This document shows, one piece after another, positions 63,475 through 64,000 of a stretch of DNA of 64,000 nucleotides. The position numbers and the translations under genes are program-made. Positions within the stretch are counted from its first letter, which is position 1, and every line of letters starts with the position of its first letter. Under the pieces are notes generated by a model. It was not told the origin of the DNA and made no database searches. It saw only the letters and a program-made list of their open reading frames with translations. The DNA is from Alphaproteobacteria bacterium (lineage in GTDB: Bacteria; Pseudomonadota; Alphaproteobacteria; Micavibrionales; Micavibrionaceae): positions 62,001 to 126,000 of the forward strand of contig JAGNLJ010000006.1 of NCBI GenBank assembly GCA_017999645.1, given 5' to 3'.

Positions 63475-64000
63475 TTAAAGAGGGGTGTTTTGGGCCTTTT
63501 TAAATAGCTTAAAGAAGTTGTTTTTACAGTGTTTTGCGATTGTTTCTTCATTTATCTGATGAAGCTGTGCGAGGAATTTTCCTGTCTCGCCCACGTAGGC
63601 TGGCTGGTTTGTTTTGCCCCTGTGCGGCACTGGCGCCAGATATGGCGCATCAGTTTCAACCAGTACACGGTCCAGCGGCACGGTTCTGGCGATATCCTGT
63701 AATTCGGTGGCGCTCTTAAAGGTTAAAATGCCCGAAAATGAGATGTAAAAGCCCAGTTTCAAGGCGGCCTCGGCCATGGCGCGGCTTGAGCTGAAACAAT
63801 GCATAACGCCGGTCAGGTTTGAGCCCGCGCCTTCCTCTTTGATCGTCCTGATAATGTCCTCGTCGGCGTCCCGGGCGTGGACGACCATCGGCAGGTCGGA
63901 TTCGATGCAGGCGCGGATGTGTTTGCGGAAGGATTTATCCTGATCCTCAGGGCTTGAGTGCTTGTAGAAATAATCGAGGCCGGTTTCGCCGATGCCGATG
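63475..64000 (-). CDS. tatD: TatD-family hydrolase (5' end outside the window)
   Basis: Metal-dependent nuclease/deoxyribonuclease of the TatD family; the visible 175 codons are the C-terminal part, and the start lies beyond the window. Metal-site motifs are GETGLDYFY, VHARDADED, VMHCFS and RVLVETDAPYLAP. The gene continues in one open frame to the window edge with no break. In many bacteria tatD follows metG and holB/tmk, which cannot be checked here. Confidence 0.93.
   Translation of the reverse strand, partial: IGIGETGLDYFYKHSSPEDQDKSFRKHIRACIESDLPMVVHARDADEDIIRTIKEEGAGSNLTGVMHCFSSSRAMAEAALKLGFYISFSGILTFKSATELQDIARTVPLDRVLVETDAPYLAPVPHRGKTNQPAYVGETGKFLAQLHQINEETIAKHCKNNFFKLFKKAQNTPL

Overview
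The window is a stretch of alphaproteobacterial chromosome, almost fully coding, of moderate GC content. The lineage call rests on gene order, much of which is conserved across Alphaproteobacteria: rpsB-tsf-pyrH-frr-uppS-cdsA-dxr-rseP-bamA-skp-lpxD-fabZ-lpxA-lpxI-lpxB-gltA; then trpC/D/G/E-ppiD-tpiA-secG-pyrG-kdsA-eno-ftsB-pdhABC-lpd-lipA-ratA; then pncC-pgpA-ispDF and ntrY-ntrX-hfq-hflX. It is also supported by a fused ispDF, an E1-beta subunit carrying its own lipoyl domain, LpxI in place of LpxH, and a direct-repeat GAAC-N7-GAAC SOS box in front of lexA. The order or genus cannot be fixed from sequence alone; a Rhodospirillales- or Micavibrio-like lineage is only a guess.

Layout. 0.3-15.1 kb (+): translation, nucleotide, isoprenoid and envelope genes (30S protein S2, EF-Ts, UMP kinase, ribosome recycling, undecaprenyl-PP synthase, CDP-DAG synthase, DXP reductoisomerase, site-2 protease, BamA, Skp, lipid A synthesis). 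15.1-17.9 kb (-): citrate synthase and glutamyl-tRNA synthetase. 18.0-27.8 kb: comEC (+), then lexA, trpC, trpD, trpG, trpE and a PpiD-like chaperone (-), with a divergent-polysaccharide-deacetylase gene on the opposite strand between trpE and trpG. 27.9-42.9 kb (+): tpiA, secG, pyrG, kdsA, eno, ftsB, a complete pyruvate dehydrogenase operon (with a LOG-like gene inside it), two unfamiliar membrane proteins, lipoate synthase and a RatA/Coq10 protein. 42.8-45.9 kb (-): glycosyltransferase, pncC, pgpA, ispDF. 46.0-53.7 kb (+): ntrY, ntrX, murI, a HAD phosphatase, hfq, hflX and an inositol-monophosphatase-family gene. 53.6-63.3 kb: mazG, then an accessory surface-polysaccharide region (sulfotransferase, SGNH esterase, O-antigen ligase/polymerase, flippase, hexapeptide acyltransferase, two GT4 glycosyltransferases, a beta-barrel). 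The window ends inside tatD.

How the genes work together. Many neighbours feed the envelope: dxr, ispDF and uppS make the lipid carrier; cdsA and pgpA make phospholipid; the lpx genes, fabZ and kdsA make lipid A and Kdo; BamA, Skp and PpiD handle outer-membrane proteins; murI supplies D-glutamate. The PDH operon is followed closely by lipA, which supplies its cofactor.

No tRNA, rRNA, CRISPR array, insertion sequence or prophage was recognised. The most notable observations are: 3' overlaps at seven of the eight convergent gene pairs, with a bidirectional terminator at the eighth; a palindromic intergenic-type repeat inserted in frame in the pdhC linker; the split trp cluster; the LOG-like gene in the PDH operon; a terminator-like hairpin in the leader of the SGNH gene; and the sulfotransferase-containing polysaccharide region. 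I did not find a clearly new defence or mobile system.
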